DNA of 64,000 nt, from the NCBI GenBank assembly GCA_021776525.1, contig JAJFFT010000001.1, positions 1-64,000 of the forward strand, written 5' to 3'. The notes below the pieces were generated by a model that saw nothing but the letters and a program-made list of their open reading frames with translations, made no database searches and was not told the DNA's origin. Both the position numbers and the translations under genes were made by a program. Numbering within the stretch: position 1 is the first letter of the stretch; each line of letters begins with the position of its first letter. Source of the DNA: Robiginitomaculum sp. (GTDB lineage Bacteria > Pseudomonadota > Alphaproteobacteria > Caulobacterales > Maricaulaceae). Of this stretch, positions 52,556 through 61,992 are shown in pieces.

Positions 52556-53860
52556 TTAGGCGTCGCGGTCATGGGCCAGCTGGCCCGCCACATAGGTTTT
52601 TTGCACGGCACGGTCATCGCCCAAAATCATCAGGGCGAACAGCATTTGCTCGAACGTGTTGGCGTGTGCCAGGCGACGTTTGATCAACGGCGTGGCGGCA
52701 AGGTCCAACACCACAAAATCGGCTTCTTTGCCGAGGGCAAAATTGCCCACATGATCATCAATGTGCAGCGCCCGCGCCCCGCCCAGTGTGGCCAGATAAA
52801 ATGCCTCATAGGGGTTCAGGCTGTGGCCGCGCAATTGCGAAACCTTATAGGCCTCGTTCATGGTGGCAAAGGCGCTAAGAGACGTGCCGCCGCCCACATC
52901 CGTGCCAAAACCTATGGTGATATTGGTCTCTTGCGCGGCGGTCAGATCAAACAGGCCAGAGCCTAAAAACAGGTTCGATGTGGGGCAATGGGCCAGCGCC
53001 GATTTGGCATTCGCAAGCGTTTTCCGGTCATCATCGCTGAGGTGTACCCCATGGGCAAAAACCGACTTTTCAGTCACCAGACCGGCGCGTTTGTAAACGT
53101 CCAGATAGCCTTTGGCATCCGGGAAAAGCTCTTCGGCGCGTTCAATTTCTTTGGTGTTTTCGCACAAGTGTGTGTGCAGCAAAACGTCTGGGTGCTCGGC
53201 CAGTAAACGCCCTGCCAGATCAAGCTGTTCTTGGGTGGAAGTCAGCGCAAAGCGCGGCGTCACCGCATAACCAAGACGGCCTTTGCCATGCCATTTTTCG
53301 ATCAGCGCTTTGCTGTCATCATAACTGGATTGCGCAGTGTCCAGCAGGTCATCTGGCGCATGGTCATCCATCATCACCTTGCCCGATATCAGGCGCAAAT
53401 TGCGTTTTAACGCCTCGCCAAATATGGCGTCCACAGTGTGCGCATGGACGGTGGCAAAGACCAGTGCCGAGGTGGTGCCATTGCGCAACAGCTCGTCCAG
53501 AAAAAACGCGGCGGTATCTATGGCGCGATCAGGAAAACGCTTCAGCCCAATCTCGGCGGGAAAGGCATAATGGCCCAGCCAGTCGAGCAAATGTTTGCCA
53601 TAACTGGCGATCATATCGATCTGCGGGTAATGCACATGGGCATCGACAAAGCCCGGTATAATCAGGCCATCGGGCATGTGCTGCACATCGATATTGCATG
53701 TCAGATCGGCCATCTCTTCGGGCGAACCAAGGGCCAGAATGTGACCATCCTCAACCACCAGAACCCCGTCATCATAGGCCATGATGGTGCCAGGCGCGGT
53801 ACTGTGCGCCGGATCGTCGTTAAAGTGTAAAATATGGCTGCGAAATGCGGTTCTGCTCAT
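52556..53860 (-). CDS. guaD: Guanine deaminase
   Basis: A 434-residue amidohydrolase that converts guanine to xanthine and ammonia. PGFVDAHVHYPQIDM gives the H-x-H zinc ligands and the guanine-deaminase type YPQ. LLHTHLCENTKEI holds the third His, FAHGVHLSD the fourth and FGTDVGGGTSLSAF the metal-binding Asp. Length is normal. It is the last gene of the minus-strand purine unit, and its start overlaps the allA stop by 4 nt, so it feeds xanthine dehydrogenase encoded upstream. Confidence 0.93.
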   Translation of the reverse strand: MSRTAFRSHILHFNDDPAHSTAPGTIMAYDDGVLVVEDGHILALGSPEEMADLTCNIDVQHMPDGLIIPGFVDAHVHYPQIDMIASYGKHLLDWLGHYAFPAEIGLKRFPDRAIDTAAFFLDELLRNGTTSALVFATVHAHTVDAIFGEALKRNLRLISGKVMMDDHAPDDLLDTAQSSYDDSKALIEKWHGKGRLGYAVTPRFALTSTQEQLDLAGRLLAEHPDVLLHTHLCENTKEIERAEELFPDAKGYLDVYKRAGLVTEKSVFAHGVHLSDDDRKTLANAKSALAHCPTSNLFLGSGLFDLTAAQETNITIGFGTDVGGGTSLSAFATMNEAYKVSQLRGHSLNPYEAFYLATLGGARALHIDDHVGNFALGKEADFVVLDLAATPLIKRRLAHANTFEQMLFALMILGDDRAVQKTYVAGQLAHDRDA

Positions 53861-54357
53861 TGAGGGATCTCCACCACAAGCGGTTCAGGGAGATGAACCT
53901 CATCACAATTTTCGCCATCTCCAAGCCGGTCAACAACCAGAAAATCGCTAATCCCGTTCAGTGCCAAAAGGTAATGGTGCCAGACGCCGGGATGATAATT
54001 CACACCTTGATCGGGGGTGGCCAAAAAAGTGCAGATTTTGGCCGGGTCCAGATCACCCTTGGGCGCAACCACCACCAAAAACGGGTGTTTTGAAAGCGGG
54101 AAAAAGGCTTGGCTAGACAGAGGGTGTCGCTCCATTAGCGTTATTTTTATGGGGTTAGCCAAAGGCGTGGCGCGAAAAATGCTAATTCCTGGACGCCCGT
54201 TTTGCGCATCTAGGCTAAGGGCTGCGCCGGTATCATAGCGCATGGTATGGCCGTAATTAATGGATTTAGGAATGGCATCCGCGACCGACAACACATCGCC
54301 AAAGGGGGCAAAGGCGGCGGCGGTCAGGGGCCGGGGAATGAGGGCGCGTTGGCTCAT
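53857..54357 (-). CDS. allA: Ureidoglycolate lyase
   Basis: A 166-residue AllA. It cleaves ureidoglycolate to glyoxylate and urea, the last step of allantoin breakdown. Motifs: FAPFGDVLS at the start, FLVVVAPKG, NYHPGVWHHYLLAL (metal-ligand histidines of the cupin fold) and FLVVDRLGDGENCDEV. ATG 54357 overlaps the puuD stop (ATGA). The position between guanine deaminase and urate oxidase shows the operon spans the whole route. Confidence 0.92.
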   Translation of the reverse strand: MSQRALIPRPLTAAAFAPFGDVLSVADAIPKSINYGHTMRYDTGAALSLDAQNGRPGISIFRATPLANPIKITLMERHPLSSQAFFPLSKHPFLVVVAPKGDLDPAKICTFLATPDQGVNYHPGVWHHYLLALNGISDFLVVDRLGDGENCDEVHLPEPLVVEIPQ

Positions 54358-55553
54358 TTTATTGATTGCGCCCATTGACCGATGAGCGCGCGTTCGTCTT
54401 CGCTCATGCCGGTTTCATTGCCAAGGGGCATGATTTTGGCGATCACCACTTGATCGTAAATACGCTGCGCATTTTCGACTATATTGGCATCATTGGTCAG
54501 GATCAAACCGGCTGGCGGGGCATCAAATCCGTCATAAGTCGGGTTTGCCGCATGGCACATGGTGCAATGGGTATCCATCATGGTTTTGACCTGGGTGAAG
54601 GTCACCGTACCGATGTCTTGTCGCTTGGCAAAACCGTTTTGGCTGGCGGCAGCGAAAACCATTGTGGCAATGAAAACCACGGCTCCGGCGACCAGATAAC
54701 CATATTGCACATCGTCCTTGTGACGACGGTTGAAAAAGTGGCGGATCAACATGCCACAAATGGCAAACCCGGCCAGCAAAGCCCAGTTATAAGGATTGCC
54801 AAACAGCAGCGGATAATGATTGCTGAACATAATCAGAACCACCGGCAAGGTCATGTAATTATTGTGTAAACTGCGCTGTTTGGCCTGAATACCCAAAGCC
54901 GGGTCCGGCGCTTCACCGGCCAGCATGGAGGCAACCACTTTGCGTTGGTTGGGGATGATGATGAAGAACACATTGGCCGCCATGGCGGTGCCGACAATGG
55001 TGCCCATATGCATCACCGCACCGCGCCCGGAAAACACCAAATTCAGGCCATAGGCAAAGCCGATGAGCACCAAAAACCAGACCGCGCCCAGCAATGCGTT
55101 ATTCTTGCGTAAGGGCGATTTGCACAAGCTATCATAAATCAACCACCCGGCGGCCAGAACCAAAAGGCCAAGGCCGGTGGCCTGAAGATTGCTCATGTCT
55201 AGCTTTGAGCGATCGACCAGATAAAGGTCAGCTGACCAGTAATACATCAACGCCAAAAGTGCGAAGCCGGAAAGCCATGTGGTATAGGCCTCCCATTTGA
55301 ACCAGTGCAGATCATCCGGCATGTGATCCGGGGCCACCAGATATTTTTTCTTGTGGTAAAAACCACCGCCATGCACCGCCCAGAGCGCACCGCTAACACC
55401 CCCAGAATCTTTAGAGCCTTTTTCGTCTTTTTCGGGACGTAGCGAATTGTCCAGCCAGATGAAATAAAAGCTGGAACCAATCCAGGCAATACCGGCAACA
55501 ACGTGCAGCCAGCGGATCGCCATATTTAGCCAGGGTGTAATGTCGAGGTCCAT
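54354..55553 (-). CDS. puuD: Membrane urate oxidase with C-terminal cytochrome c (PuuD)
   Basis: A 399-residue protein. The N-terminal part, residues about 1-325, has eight or so membrane helices with RWLHVVAGIAWIGSSFYF, where the conserved His and Trp lie. The C-terminal cytochrome c domain has CTMCH near residue 340 and a Met in AKIMPLGNETGM. PuuD oxidises urate to 5-hydroxyisourate and passes electrons to the respiratory chain instead of making hydrogen peroxide like the soluble uricase. No soluble uricase is encoded here. It follows xdhC by 2 nt. Confidence 0.93.
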   Translation of the reverse strand: MDLDITPWLNMAIRWLHVVAGIAWIGSSFYFIWLDNSLRPEKDEKGSKDSGGVSGALWAVHGGGFYHKKKYLVAPDHMPDDLHWFKWEAYTTWLSGFALLALMYYWSADLYLVDRSKLDMSNLQATGLGLLVLAAGWLIYDSLCKSPLRKNNALLGAVWFLVLIGFAYGLNLVFSGRGAVMHMGTIVGTAMAANVFFIIIPNQRKVVASMLAGEAPDPALGIQAKQRSLHNNYMTLPVVLIMFSNHYPLLFGNPYNWALLAGFAICGMLIRHFFNRRHKDDVQYGYLVAGAVVFIATMVFAAASQNGFAKRQDIGTVTFTQVKTMMDTHCTMCHAANPTYDGFDAPPAGLILTNDANIVENAQRIYDQVVIAKIMPLGNETGMSEDERALIGQWAQSIK

Positions 55554-55555
55554 AT

Positions 55556-56362
55556 CTAGTCCGTTTCAATCAAAGTAAGCAGTTGCGCCGCCACCGCAAT
55601 GGCAATGGCTTCGGGGGCCTTGCCGGGAATGCCGTCCATACCAATGGGGCAGGTCAGGCGGTCCAGAACGTCTGCTGCAATGCCTTGTTTTTTAAGGCGG
55701 TGCGCAAAGCGCGCGCGCTTGGTTTTTGAGCCAATCAGGCCGCAAAAGGTAAACTCACCGCGCCGCAAAATAGCGCGTACCAGTTGATAATCCAGATCAT
55801 GATCATGGGTGAGGACGAGGAAAACTGCACCCTTGGGCGCGTCTCTAATGGCGCGCACGGGCGCATCAAGGCGCAGGGTTTTTACCCCATCACGAACTTT
55901 GTGGGCAAAGCTTTCCGGGCGCTGATCGACCCAGGAAATGGCAAAGGGCAGGCCCTCTAGCATCCGCACCAAAGCGGTGCCCACATGGCCCGCGCCAAAA
56001 AGATAAAGCGGGGCGGGCGGCGCGGCGCCTTCAATAAGGCGGGCGCGAATGGCGTCCGGTGATCCGCTAAATCGCTCATATTTCAGTGCCACCTGACCGC
56101 CGCAACACTGGCCAAGATCTGGGCCTAAAATCATGGTCTCGCTTAGGTGCTGTGGGCCGTTTAGCAAAATTTCGCGGGCGCGGGCCGTCGCCCCAAATTC
56201 CAGCGCGCCGCCGCCTATGGTGCCATATTGACGTGTGGTGGTGACCAACATTTGCGTGCCGGTCCCGCGTGGGGCCGAGCCTTTGACATCGGCCAGACTG
56301 ACCAACACTGCGCCGGTGGTTTGGCCAAGCTCGCGCAAGGCATTTTCGTGCCAGACACTCAT
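55556..56362 (-). CDS. xdhC: Xanthine dehydrogenase accessory protein
   Basis: A 268-residue XdhC. It binds molybdenum cofactor, promotes its sulfuration and inserts it into XdhB. The N-terminal XdhC/CoxI domain has VLVSLADVKGSAPRGTGTQM and GTIGGGALEF, with GQCCGGQV following. The C-terminal Rossmann domain has LFGAGHVGTALVRML and LVLTHDHDLDYQLV, then FCGLIGSKTKRARF. It starts inside the xdhB stop (4-nt overlap), as expected for an obligate partner. Confidence 0.94.
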   Translation of the reverse strand: MSVWHENALRELGQTTGAVLVSLADVKGSAPRGTGTQMLVTTTRQYGTIGGGALEFGATARAREILLNGPQHLSETMILGPDLGQCCGGQVALKYERFSGSPDAIRARLIEGAAPPAPLYLFGAGHVGTALVRMLEGLPFAISWVDQRPESFAHKVRDGVKTLRLDAPVRAIRDAPKGAVFLVLTHDHDLDYQLVRAILRRGEFTFCGLIGSKTKRARFAHRLKKQGIAADVLDRLTCPIGMDGIPGKAPEAIAIAVAAQLLTLIETD

Positions 56363-58656
56363 GTTTCACCTGCCTGTTGCAAGGCGGTAATGGCGCGCAA
56401 AATGGCTTCTGGCGTGGCTGGGGCGTGCAGATCGGGCAGGGTTTTATAATTGCCGACGCTGGCTACCGCATCGGTGATGGCGCTAAAGACGGAAATGGCC
56501 AGCATAAAGGGCGGTTCGCCCACGGCCTTGGATTTGTGGATGGTGTCTTTTGTATTTTCGCCATCTTCATAAAGCGTGACATTGAACACGTCCGGGCGGT
56601 CCGAACAGGCCGGAATTTTATAGGTCGAGGGCGCATGGGTGCGCAAAACGCCCTGATCATCAAACACCAGCTCTTCACACGTTAGCCAACCCGCCCCCTG
56701 CACAAAGCCGCCCTCGATCTGGCCAATGTCCAGCGCCGGGTTCAGGGATTTGCCGACATCATGGACAATATCAACGCGCAATATTTTGCTCTCGCCGGTG
56801 AGCACATCAATCTCAACTTCGCTGAGCGCCGCCCCATAAGCGTAATAATAAAACGGCTTTCCAGTATGCTTTTCGCGATCATAATGAATGTCGGGCGTGG
56901 CATAAAACCCGGTAGAGGACAGTGAAATGCGGGCCATATAGGCGGCCTTGACCAGCGCTTCAAACGTCCACTCTTTGGCCCCTGCACGCACATGGCCGTT
57001 TTCAAAAATAACGTCTTTGGCGGCGCATTCGGCCTCTTTGGCGGCAAAGTCTGCAAGGTGGGATTTGATGGTTTGCGCGGCGCGCTGGGCGGCCATACCG
57101 TTCAGGTCTGTACCCGACGAGGCCGCCGTGGCCGAGGTGTTGGGCACCTTGTCGGTGTCGGTGGCGGTGATCTTGACCTTGGCAAAATCGATTTGAAATT
57201 CTTCGGCGACAATTTGGGCAATTTTGGTGTTCAAACCCTGACCCATTTCCGTGCCGCCATGGTTCAGATGCACGCTGCCATCGGCATAGACATGCACCAG
57301 CGCGCCGGCCTGATTAAGAAAGGTGGTGGTAAAGGAAATACCAAATTTAACTGGGGTTAAAGCGATGCCCCGGCGCACATATTTGTGGCTGGCATTAAAG
57401 GCGCGCACCGCCGCACGGCGGGCTGCATAATCGGCGCGGGCTTCTAAATCCTCAATAATCTGCGGCGCTACATTGTCCATCACCCGTTGGCCATAGGGGG
57501 TGAAATCCCGCCCCATTTTATTGTAAAGATTAACCTTTCTCACCTCCAAAGGGTCTTTGCCCAAATGCAGGGCGATGGCATCCATCACACGCTCTATGGC
57601 GATCATGCCTTGGGGACCACCAAAGCCGCGAAAGGCGGTGTTGGAGACCGTGTTGGTGCGAAAACGCCGCGACGTGATGTCGGCATTGTTCAAAAAATAG
57701 GCGTTGTCTGCATGGAACATGGCGCGATCATTAATCGCCGCCGACAGGTCCATAGAACAGCCACAGCGCGAAGCCAGATCAAGATAAATTCCGCTTAATT
57801 GGCCGCGATCATCAAAGCCGACTTTATAGTCAATTTCAAAATCATGACGCTTGCCGGTCATCACCATGTCATCATCGCGGTCCAGCACGAGGCGCGCCGG
57901 TCGCCCGGTTTTATGGCTGGCCAGCGCCGTCATGGCGGCGATTAACGCGGCCTGGGTTTCCTTGCCGCCAAAGCCGCCGCCCATGCGCCGCAGGTGAACG
58001 CGCACATCATGGCTGTGTTTGTTCAAAAGATGCGCGATCAGGTGTTGCACTTCGCTGGGATGTTGAGTTGAAGAGGTGATGCTTAGATCGCCATCTTCGC
58101 CGGGAATACACTCAGCCCCCTGACTTTCCAGATAAAAATGGTCCTGTCCACCGACGCGCAAATTTCCGATAATGACGTGTTGGGCAAAGCGCAAGGATTC
58201 CTCGGTCGAGCCCATAAACATAAGCTGTTCCGGCTCCAGATCGGCCTTGGCGGCGCGGGCGTCTGCAATGGTCAAAATGGCCGGCAGGTCTTCATATTCG
58301 ATAATGGCCAGTGCGGCGGCATGGCGCGCGGCGGCTAGGCTGGTGGCGGCCACGGCAAAGATCGCTTGGCCCGCATAAACCACCTCATCACCCGCAAATA
58401 CCGGATCATCGCCTGTGCCGGTGGGGCTGACATCATTGGTGCCGGGAATGTCATGCGCGGTAAGGACGCAGACCACCCCCGGCGCGGCGCGCACGGCGGA
58501 AAGGTCTAGCTTTGTGATCTTCGCATGGGCGCGAGTGGAAAGACCCGGTTGCAGGTGCAACAGTCCCGGCAGGCAGGGCAGATCATCGACATAGATCGCT
58601 TCGCCGGTGACGTGTTTGTGGGCGCTGTCATGGGGCACGCTTTGAAATTTAGCCAT
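56359..58656 (-). CDS. xdhB: Xanthine dehydrogenase, molybdopterin-binding subunit
   Basis: A 765-residue large subunit, starting at ATG 58656 (8 bases before the xdhA stop; longer frames extend into xdhA). It hydroxylates hypoxanthine and xanthine to urate. Typical blocks: FQSVPHDSAHKHVTGEAIYVDD at the N-terminus, LRRMGGGFGGKE, SNTAFRGFGGPQGM, LNHGGTEMGQGLNTKIAQI, and SKAVGEPPFMLA with the catalytic Glu near 720. Length and motifs fit XdhB of the two-subunit bacterial enzyme. Confidence 0.94.
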   Translation of the reverse strand: MAKFQSVPHDSAHKHVTGEAIYVDDLPCLPGLLHLQPGLSTRAHAKITKLDLSAVRAAPGVVCVLTAHDIPGTNDVSPTGTGDDPVFAGDEVVYAGQAIFAVAATSLAAARHAAALAIIEYEDLPAILTIADARAAKADLEPEQLMFMGSTEESLRFAQHVIIGNLRVGGQDHFYLESQGAECIPGEDGDLSITSSTQHPSEVQHLIAHLLNKHSHDVRVHLRRMGGGFGGKETQAALIAAMTALASHKTGRPARLVLDRDDDMVMTGKRHDFEIDYKVGFDDRGQLSGIYLDLASRCGCSMDLSAAINDRAMFHADNAYFLNNADITSRRFRTNTVSNTAFRGFGGPQGMIAIERVMDAIALHLGKDPLEVRKVNLYNKMGRDFTPYGQRVMDNVAPQIIEDLEARADYAARRAAVRAFNASHKYVRRGIALTPVKFGISFTTTFLNQAGALVHVYADGSVHLNHGGTEMGQGLNTKIAQIVAEEFQIDFAKVKITATDTDKVPNTSATAASSGTDLNGMAAQRAAQTIKSHLADFAAKEAECAAKDVIFENGHVRAGAKEWTFEALVKAAYMARISLSSTGFYATPDIHYDREKHTGKPFYYYAYGAALSEVEIDVLTGESKILRVDIVHDVGKSLNPALDIGQIEGGFVQGAGWLTCEELVFDDQGVLRTHAPSTYKIPACSDRPDVFNVTLYEDGENTKDTIHKSKAVGEPPFMLAISVFSAITDAVASVGNYKTLPDLHAPATPEAILRAITALQQAGET

Positions 58657-60082
58657 GATGCATTTCCCTTGCCAGATAAGGCGCATCCTCGCCAAGATAA
58701 AATTTCCACATGAGGTTTTGGGCCGCTTGCAGGCGATAATCGGCGCTGGCGCGCATATCGCTAAGTGGGGTGAAGTCCTGCGCCAGTGCGGTCATCGCCG
58801 CCCGCAAATTGGTCTCACTCCACGCTTTGCCAATCAGCGCCGCCTCAGCAGCTTTGGCGCGGGCCGGAATGGCCGCCATGCCGCCAAAGGCAAAGCGGGC
58901 CTCGCTCACGTCTTCGCCTTGAAGGCGCACAAAAAACGCCCCGCACAGGGCGGAAATGTCCTGATCGAAGCGTTTGGATATTTTATAAACCGCAAAGCGT
59001 GTCGATGGGTCGGGCTTTGGTACTATAACGGCTTCAACAAATTCACCAGGTGCGAGATCCTGCTGACCATAGGCGATAAAGAAATCTTCCAGTGCTATGC
59101 GCCTGCGGGTCTCGCCTTTTCGTAAAACCAGTATGGCCCCCAGCGCAATCAGTGGCGGTGGCATATCGCCTATGGGTGAGCCATTGGCAATATTGCCGCC
59201 AATTGTGCCGGCATTTCTGATCTGGGTGGAGCCGATGCGGCGCACCATCTCCCCTAATGTGGGATGCAAATTGCCAAGGGCAGCGTAGGCATTTGCATAA
59301 CGCGCTCCGGCGCCAATGCTCAGTTTGTTTTTATCTTGCGCAATTTCGGCAAAGCCTGCCACCCGGCCAATGTCTATTAGCGTTTCAAGCACGGCGTGTT
59401 TCTTGGTGACCCACAGGCCCACATCGGTGCCCCCAGCCAAGATGGTGGCGTCTGGATGATCCGTATAAAGCGCGGCCAGTGCGTCCAACGTCTGCGGCGC
59501 GAAATATTGTTTCTTCGTGCCGGTCAGGGGGTCGGTCATGCTCAGCGCCAGCGTATCCTGTTTTGTGGCTGCGGTCAGCGCAATCTCTTCAACTTTGGGG
59601 TAATCATACATCGCCTTGGCCGCACGAATAATCGGTGCATAGCCGGTACAGCGGCACAGATTGCCCGCCAATACGTCGTTCAACGTCTCTTCATCCACTG
59701 CGCCATCATTGCGGTAATGGGCATAAAGGCTCATCACAAAACCCGGCGTACAAAACCCGCATTGCGATCCGTGATGCTCGACGAGTGCACGCTGCACCGG
59801 GTGCAAGTTTCCGTCCTTGGCCACGCCTTCAACGGTTATGACGGTCTTGCCATCCAGCGTAGGTAAAAAGACGATACAGGCGTTCATGGCCTGCCATGTC
59901 GGCGTCGCATTTGGATCGCCAATCACAACAGTGCAGGCCCCGCAATCGCCCTCGGCGCAGCCTTCCTTGGTGCCGGTCAAGGTGCGTGACTGGCGCAACC
60001 AGTTGAGCAAGGTCTGGGTCGGGTCGGGGTTTTGTAGCTCAACAGCTTTGCCGTTCAGGGTAAAGGAAACGATGTTACGCAT
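58649..60082 (-). CDS. xdhA: Xanthine dehydrogenase, small subunit (2Fe-2S and FAD)
   Basis: A 477-residue electron-transfer subunit. The N-terminal plant-type 2Fe-2S domain has CAEGDCGACTVVIGD (about 42-56), and the second cluster domain has QCGFCTPGFVMSLYAH and GNLCRCTGYAPI. The FAD domain starts near 195 with TILAGGTDVGLWVTK and has TIGGNIANGSPIGD. It moves electrons from the molybdenum site to NAD+. Its ATG overlaps the uraH stop by one base (TAATG). Confidence 0.95.
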   Translation of the reverse strand: MRNIVSFTLNGKAVELQNPDPTQTLLNWLRQSRTLTGTKEGCAEGDCGACTVVIGDPNATPTWQAMNACIVFLPTLDGKTVITVEGVAKDGNLHPVQRALVEHHGSQCGFCTPGFVMSLYAHYRNDGAVDEETLNDVLAGNLCRCTGYAPIIRAAKAMYDYPKVEEIALTAATKQDTLALSMTDPLTGTKKQYFAPQTLDALAALYTDHPDATILAGGTDVGLWVTKKHAVLETLIDIGRVAGFAEIAQDKNKLSIGAGARYANAYAALGNLHPTLGEMVRRIGSTQIRNAGTIGGNIANGSPIGDMPPPLIALGAILVLRKGETRRRIALEDFFIAYGQQDLAPGEFVEAVIVPKPDPSTRFAVYKISKRFDQDISALCGAFFVRLQGEDVSEARFAFGGMAAIPARAKAAEAALIGKAWSETNLRAAMTALAQDFTPLSDMRASADYRLQAAQNLMWKFYLGEDAPYLAREMHHG

Positions 60083-60426
60083 TAGCTGCCCCGGTATGTG
60101 GAATAGCCAAAGGGAGAAACCAGCAGCGGCACATGATAATGGGCGTCCATTTCTGCCAATCCAAACTCGATCGCGACCACGCCCAAAAACGCCGGTTCGG
60201 GTAGGTCAGCGCCTTTGGCGCGGTAATAGTCAGCAACGCCAAATTCCAGACGGTAAAGGCCGGGGCGCATGTCATCGGGCGCGATCAGCGGGCCATCGCA
60301 CCGCCCATCTGCATTGGTTGTGGTCTCAAGCAAAAGCTTGCCGCCCTCAAAATACAGGCGCAGGCTCATCCCGGCTGCTGGACAGCCGTTAGCGGTATCC
60401 AAGACATGCGTGGTCAGTCCAGCCAT
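60082..60426 (-). CDS. uraH: 5-hydroxyisourate hydrolase (transthyretin-like)
   Basis: A 114-residue transthyretin-fold enzyme that hydrolyses 5-hydroxyisourate to OHCU. The three diagnostic sites are LTTHVLDTANG at the N-terminus (active His), the Arg in NADGRCDGPL, and the C-terminal FGYSTYRGS, where YRGS replaces the transthyretin ending. The start is the ATG at 60426. It opens the minus-strand purine operon, divergent from puuE across a 124-bp promoter region. Confidence 0.95.
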   Translation of the reverse strand: MAGLTTHVLDTANGCPAAGMSLRLYFEGGKLLLETTTNADGRCDGPLIAPDDMRPGLYRLEFGVADYYRAKGADLPEPAFLGVVAIEFGLAEMDAHYHVPLLVSPFGYSTYRGS

Positions 60427-60550
60427 TTTTTCTCCCAAGGTACAGAGGCACGGCATTGTCAGGGCCGTGTAAAATCGGTAACCCGTAGTGTTGCCAAATT
60501 GACCAAAAAGACAAGTTCGTTTTCTGCCCTTTGGCCCAAGAGACTCTAAA

Positions 60551-61474
60551 ATGACACAAAGCCCTTATCCGCGCGACCTTATTGGTTACGGCCCCAATCC
60601 GCCAAAGGCAAATTGGCCGGGCGGGGCACGCATCGCTATTCAGATTGTGCTCAATTATGAAGAAGGCGGTGAAAATACTGTGCTGCACGGCGACACCGGG
60701 GCGGAAACCTTTTTGTCCGAAATTGTTGGCGCTGCACCGGTGCCAGATGCCCGCCATATGAGTATGGAAAGCCTTTATGAGTATGGGTCTCGCGCCGGGG
60801 TGTGGCGTTTGCTGGATCTCTATGCCCGTCTTAATGTGCCGGTGACGGTATTTGCCGTGGCCATGGCCTTGCAACGTAACCCGGCGGTCTGCGAAGCCAT
60901 GATGAAAGCCGGGCATGAAATTGCCTCTCATGGGCTGCGCTGGATCAATTATCAGGATGTTCCCATTGAGGTGGAACGCGCCCATATGGATGAGGCGATG
61001 GCGATACTCACAGACCTGACCGGCGAGCGGCCACTGGGCTGGTATACTGGGCGGACCAGTCCGCATACTCGTGATCTGGTGGCAGATTATGGCGGGTTTT
61101 TGTATGATGCGGATGACTATTCCGATGATCTGCCGTTTTGGTCCAGCCAAGTTAAAGCGCCGCATTTGATCGTGCCCTATACGCTGGATGTGAATGATAT
61201 GCGCTTTTGCGCCCCGCAAGGCTTTAATGCCGGGGACCAGTTTTATACTTACTTAAAAGATACGTTTGACACGCTCTATCGGGAGGGTGAAACCCGCCCC
61301 AAAATGATGTCGATTGGCACCCATTGCCGCATTGCCGGCAAACCCGGGCGTCTGGCGGCACTGGAACGTTTTATCCGTTATGCGCAAAGCCATAAAGACG
61401 TGTGGTTCGCACGGCGTGCGGACATTGCGCGCCATTGGCACGCGCATCATCCTTATGAAGGGGCAAAAGCATGA
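60551..61474 (+). CDS. puuE: Allantoinase PuuE (polysaccharide-deacetylase fold)
   Basis: A 307-residue metal-independent-type allantoinase of the PuuE family, not the amidohydrolase AllB. YPRDLIGYGPNPPKANWPGG opens the protein, HEIASHGLRWINYQ holds the metal-fold histidines, and GWYTGRTSPHTRDLV and DVNDMRF follow. It converts S-allantoin to allantoate. First gene of the plus-strand purine unit, its stop overlaps the uraD start by 4 nt. Confidence 0.94.
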   Translation: MTQSPYPRDLIGYGPNPPKANWPGGARIAIQIVLNYEEGGENTVLHGDTGAETFLSEIVGAAPVPDARHMSMESLYEYGSRAGVWRLLDLYARLNVPVTVFAVAMALQRNPAVCEAMMKAGHEIASHGLRWINYQDVPIEVERAHMDEAMAILTDLTGERPLGWYTGRTSPHTRDLVADYGGFLYDADDYSDDLPFWSSQVKAPHLIVPYTLDVNDMRFCAPQGFNAGDQFYTYLKDTFDTLYREGETRPKMMSIGTHCRIAGKPGRLAALERFIRYAQSHKDVWFARRADIARHWHAHHPYEGAKA

Positions 61475-61992
61475 GCTTGAACCCTGATCCTGCGCATCTG
61501 GATGAAGCTGAATTTGTGGCTGCATTTGGCGGTGTGTATGAGCATTCACCTTGGATTGCCCAAAGGCTTTGGCAAAGCCTTGGCGGCAAAATACCGTCAA
61601 GCGCCGGCAAGCTGTCTTTGCTGATGGCAGGAATGTTAGAGGGGGCTGACGACGCCGCCAAACTGGCGCTCTTGTGTGCTCACCCAGACCTTGCAGGAAA
61701 AGCGGCCATTGCTGGTGATCTAACTCGGTCCTCGCGCAGCGAGCAGGCAGGCGCGGGCCTTGATGCCTGTACGGCCGAGGAGTTTGCCCGGTTTGAGCGC
61801 CTCAATGCCGCCTATAAGGAAAAGTTCGGCTTTCCCTTTATTGTTGCGGTTAAGGGGCTGACCCGCCACGATATTCTGGACCAGTTTGCGGCGCGTCTGA
61901 ACAATGGCCGCGATAAAGAATTACAAACGGCGCTGGCCGAGGTGAATAAAATCGCCCGTCTGCGCCTGTCCGCCATGGAAGATGAAGCATGA
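61471..61992 (+). CDS. uraD: OHCU decarboxylase
   Basis: A 173-residue enzyme that decarboxylates OHCU to S-allantoin, giving stereospecific product. FGGVYEHSPWIAQRLW carries the catalytic His, CAHPDLAGKA the His-Pro-Asp, SEQAGAGLD the conserved Ser-Glu-Gln-x3-Gly-Leu block, and YKEKFGFPFIVAVKG the final motif. All essential blocks are intact. It is coupled to puuE and to the allantoicase gene by 4-nt overlaps. Confidence 0.95.
   Translation: MSLNPDPAHLDEAEFVAAFGGVYEHSPWIAQRLWQSLGGKIPSSAGKLSLLMAGMLEGADDAAKLALLCAHPDLAGKAAIAGDLTRSSRSEQAGAGLDACTAEEFARFERLNAAYKEKFGFPFIVAVKGLTRHDILDQFAARLNNGRDKELQTALAEVNKIARLRLSAMEDEA

Noticed and set aside
60490..60550. TTGACCA motif considered as a RutR site
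   Set aside because: Only one half of the TTGACCA-N2-TGGTCAA palindrome is present.
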